Assembly: GCA_023251855.1 (NCBI GenBank)
Contig: JAHEYA010000143.1
Span: 1 to 6,419, forward strand
Direction of reading: 5' to 3'
DNA length: 6,419 bases
From: Bacteroidota bacterium
GTDB lineage: Bacteria; Bacteroidota; Bacteroidia; 2-12-FULL-35-15
Part shown: positions 6,248 through 6,419 of the stretch, piece by piece
Numbering within the stretch: position 1 is the first letter of the stretch
Layout of the letters: every line of letters starts with the position of its first letter
Translations under genes and position numbers: made by a program
The notes under the pieces: generated by a model
The model's database searches: none
Told to the model about the DNA's origin: nothing
Seen by the model: the letters and a program-made list of their open reading frames with translations, nothing else

Positions 6248-6419
6248 GTTTCGTTTAAGCAAGGTTACAATTATTGGGCTAAAGCCCGATATTGGTAAAT
6301 CTTCTGTATTCCACGACCTAAAGGTCGTGGCTATTTAATTGCCAATAGCCCCGACTTTTAAGTCGGGGTTAAATGAAACACCAAATTATATGGGCTTTAG
6401 CCCAAACCTTAAACGAAAC
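6248..6419. mobile_element. MITE/REP-like multi-hairpin repeat with 12-bp terminal inverted repeats
   Basis: This non-coding block is bounded by perfect terminal inverted repeats: gtttcgtttaag at 6248-6259 and cttaaacgaaac at 6408-6419. Just inside, ttgggctaaagccc (6274-6287) and its reverse complement (6392-6405) form a second matched pair, each also a small palindrome. The centre has two strong hairpins with 9-bp stems and 2-base loops: CCACGACCTAAAGGTCGTGG (6311-6330) and CCCCGACTTTTAAGTCGGGG (6349-6368). TATTGG (6290-6295) can pair with CCAATA (6342-6347), enclosing the first hairpin. The whole could fold into a branched cruciform. It has no ORF, so it would need a transposase from elsewhere. 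The right end coincides with the window edge, so the full terminal repeat and any target duplication cannot be seen. It lies 70 bp upstream of the MBL/rhodanese start. Confidence 0.7.

Noticed and set aside
6274..6405. Repeated palindromes considered as a CRISPR array.
   Set aside because: The palindromes differ from each other, are irregularly spaced, and are arranged as inverted rather than direct repeats.

Overview
The window most likely comes from a member of the Bacteroidota. It is AT-rich, its start codons lack clear Shine-Dalgarno sequences, it carries a DUF4294 protein (a family I associate with this phylum), and one signal peptide ends in the SAQ-type junction common there. One promoter-like TAnnTTTG box is also present. 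I cannot assign a genus.

Layout. On the + strand (1-3051) lie the 3' part of an IscS/NifS-type cysteine desulfurase that runs off the left edge, a complete biotin carboxylase subunit of an acyl-CoA carboxylase 35 bp downstream, and, after a 200-bp gap with an imperfect inverted repeat, a secreted DUF4294 protein. A 22-bp perfect inverted repeat (3051-3153) separates these from the - strand genes and overlaps the stop codons of both convergent neighbours. On the - strand, read from right to left, are a metallo-beta-lactamase/double-rhodanese fusion (6178-4757), a YwbE-family small protein starting 3 bp after it (4753-4535), a possible 21-codon ORF behind a promoter-like box (4455-4390), and a saccharopine dehydrogenase/L-lysine 6-dehydrogenase-like oxidoreductase (4311-3148). 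The right end (6248-6419) is a multi-hairpin palindromic repeat with 12-bp terminal inverted repeats, resembling a non-autonomous MITE/REP-type element.

Function. The genes are mostly metabolic housekeeping: sulfur mobilisation from cysteine, acyl-CoA carboxylation, probable lysine/saccharopine metabolism, and probable persulfide oxidation or sulfur transfer. I see no defence system, integrase, transposase, CRISPR array or biosynthetic cluster. The non-routine content is three structured intergenic repeats, the tight coupling of YwbE to a sulfur-handling enzyme, and the short ORF in the 4312-4534 gap.
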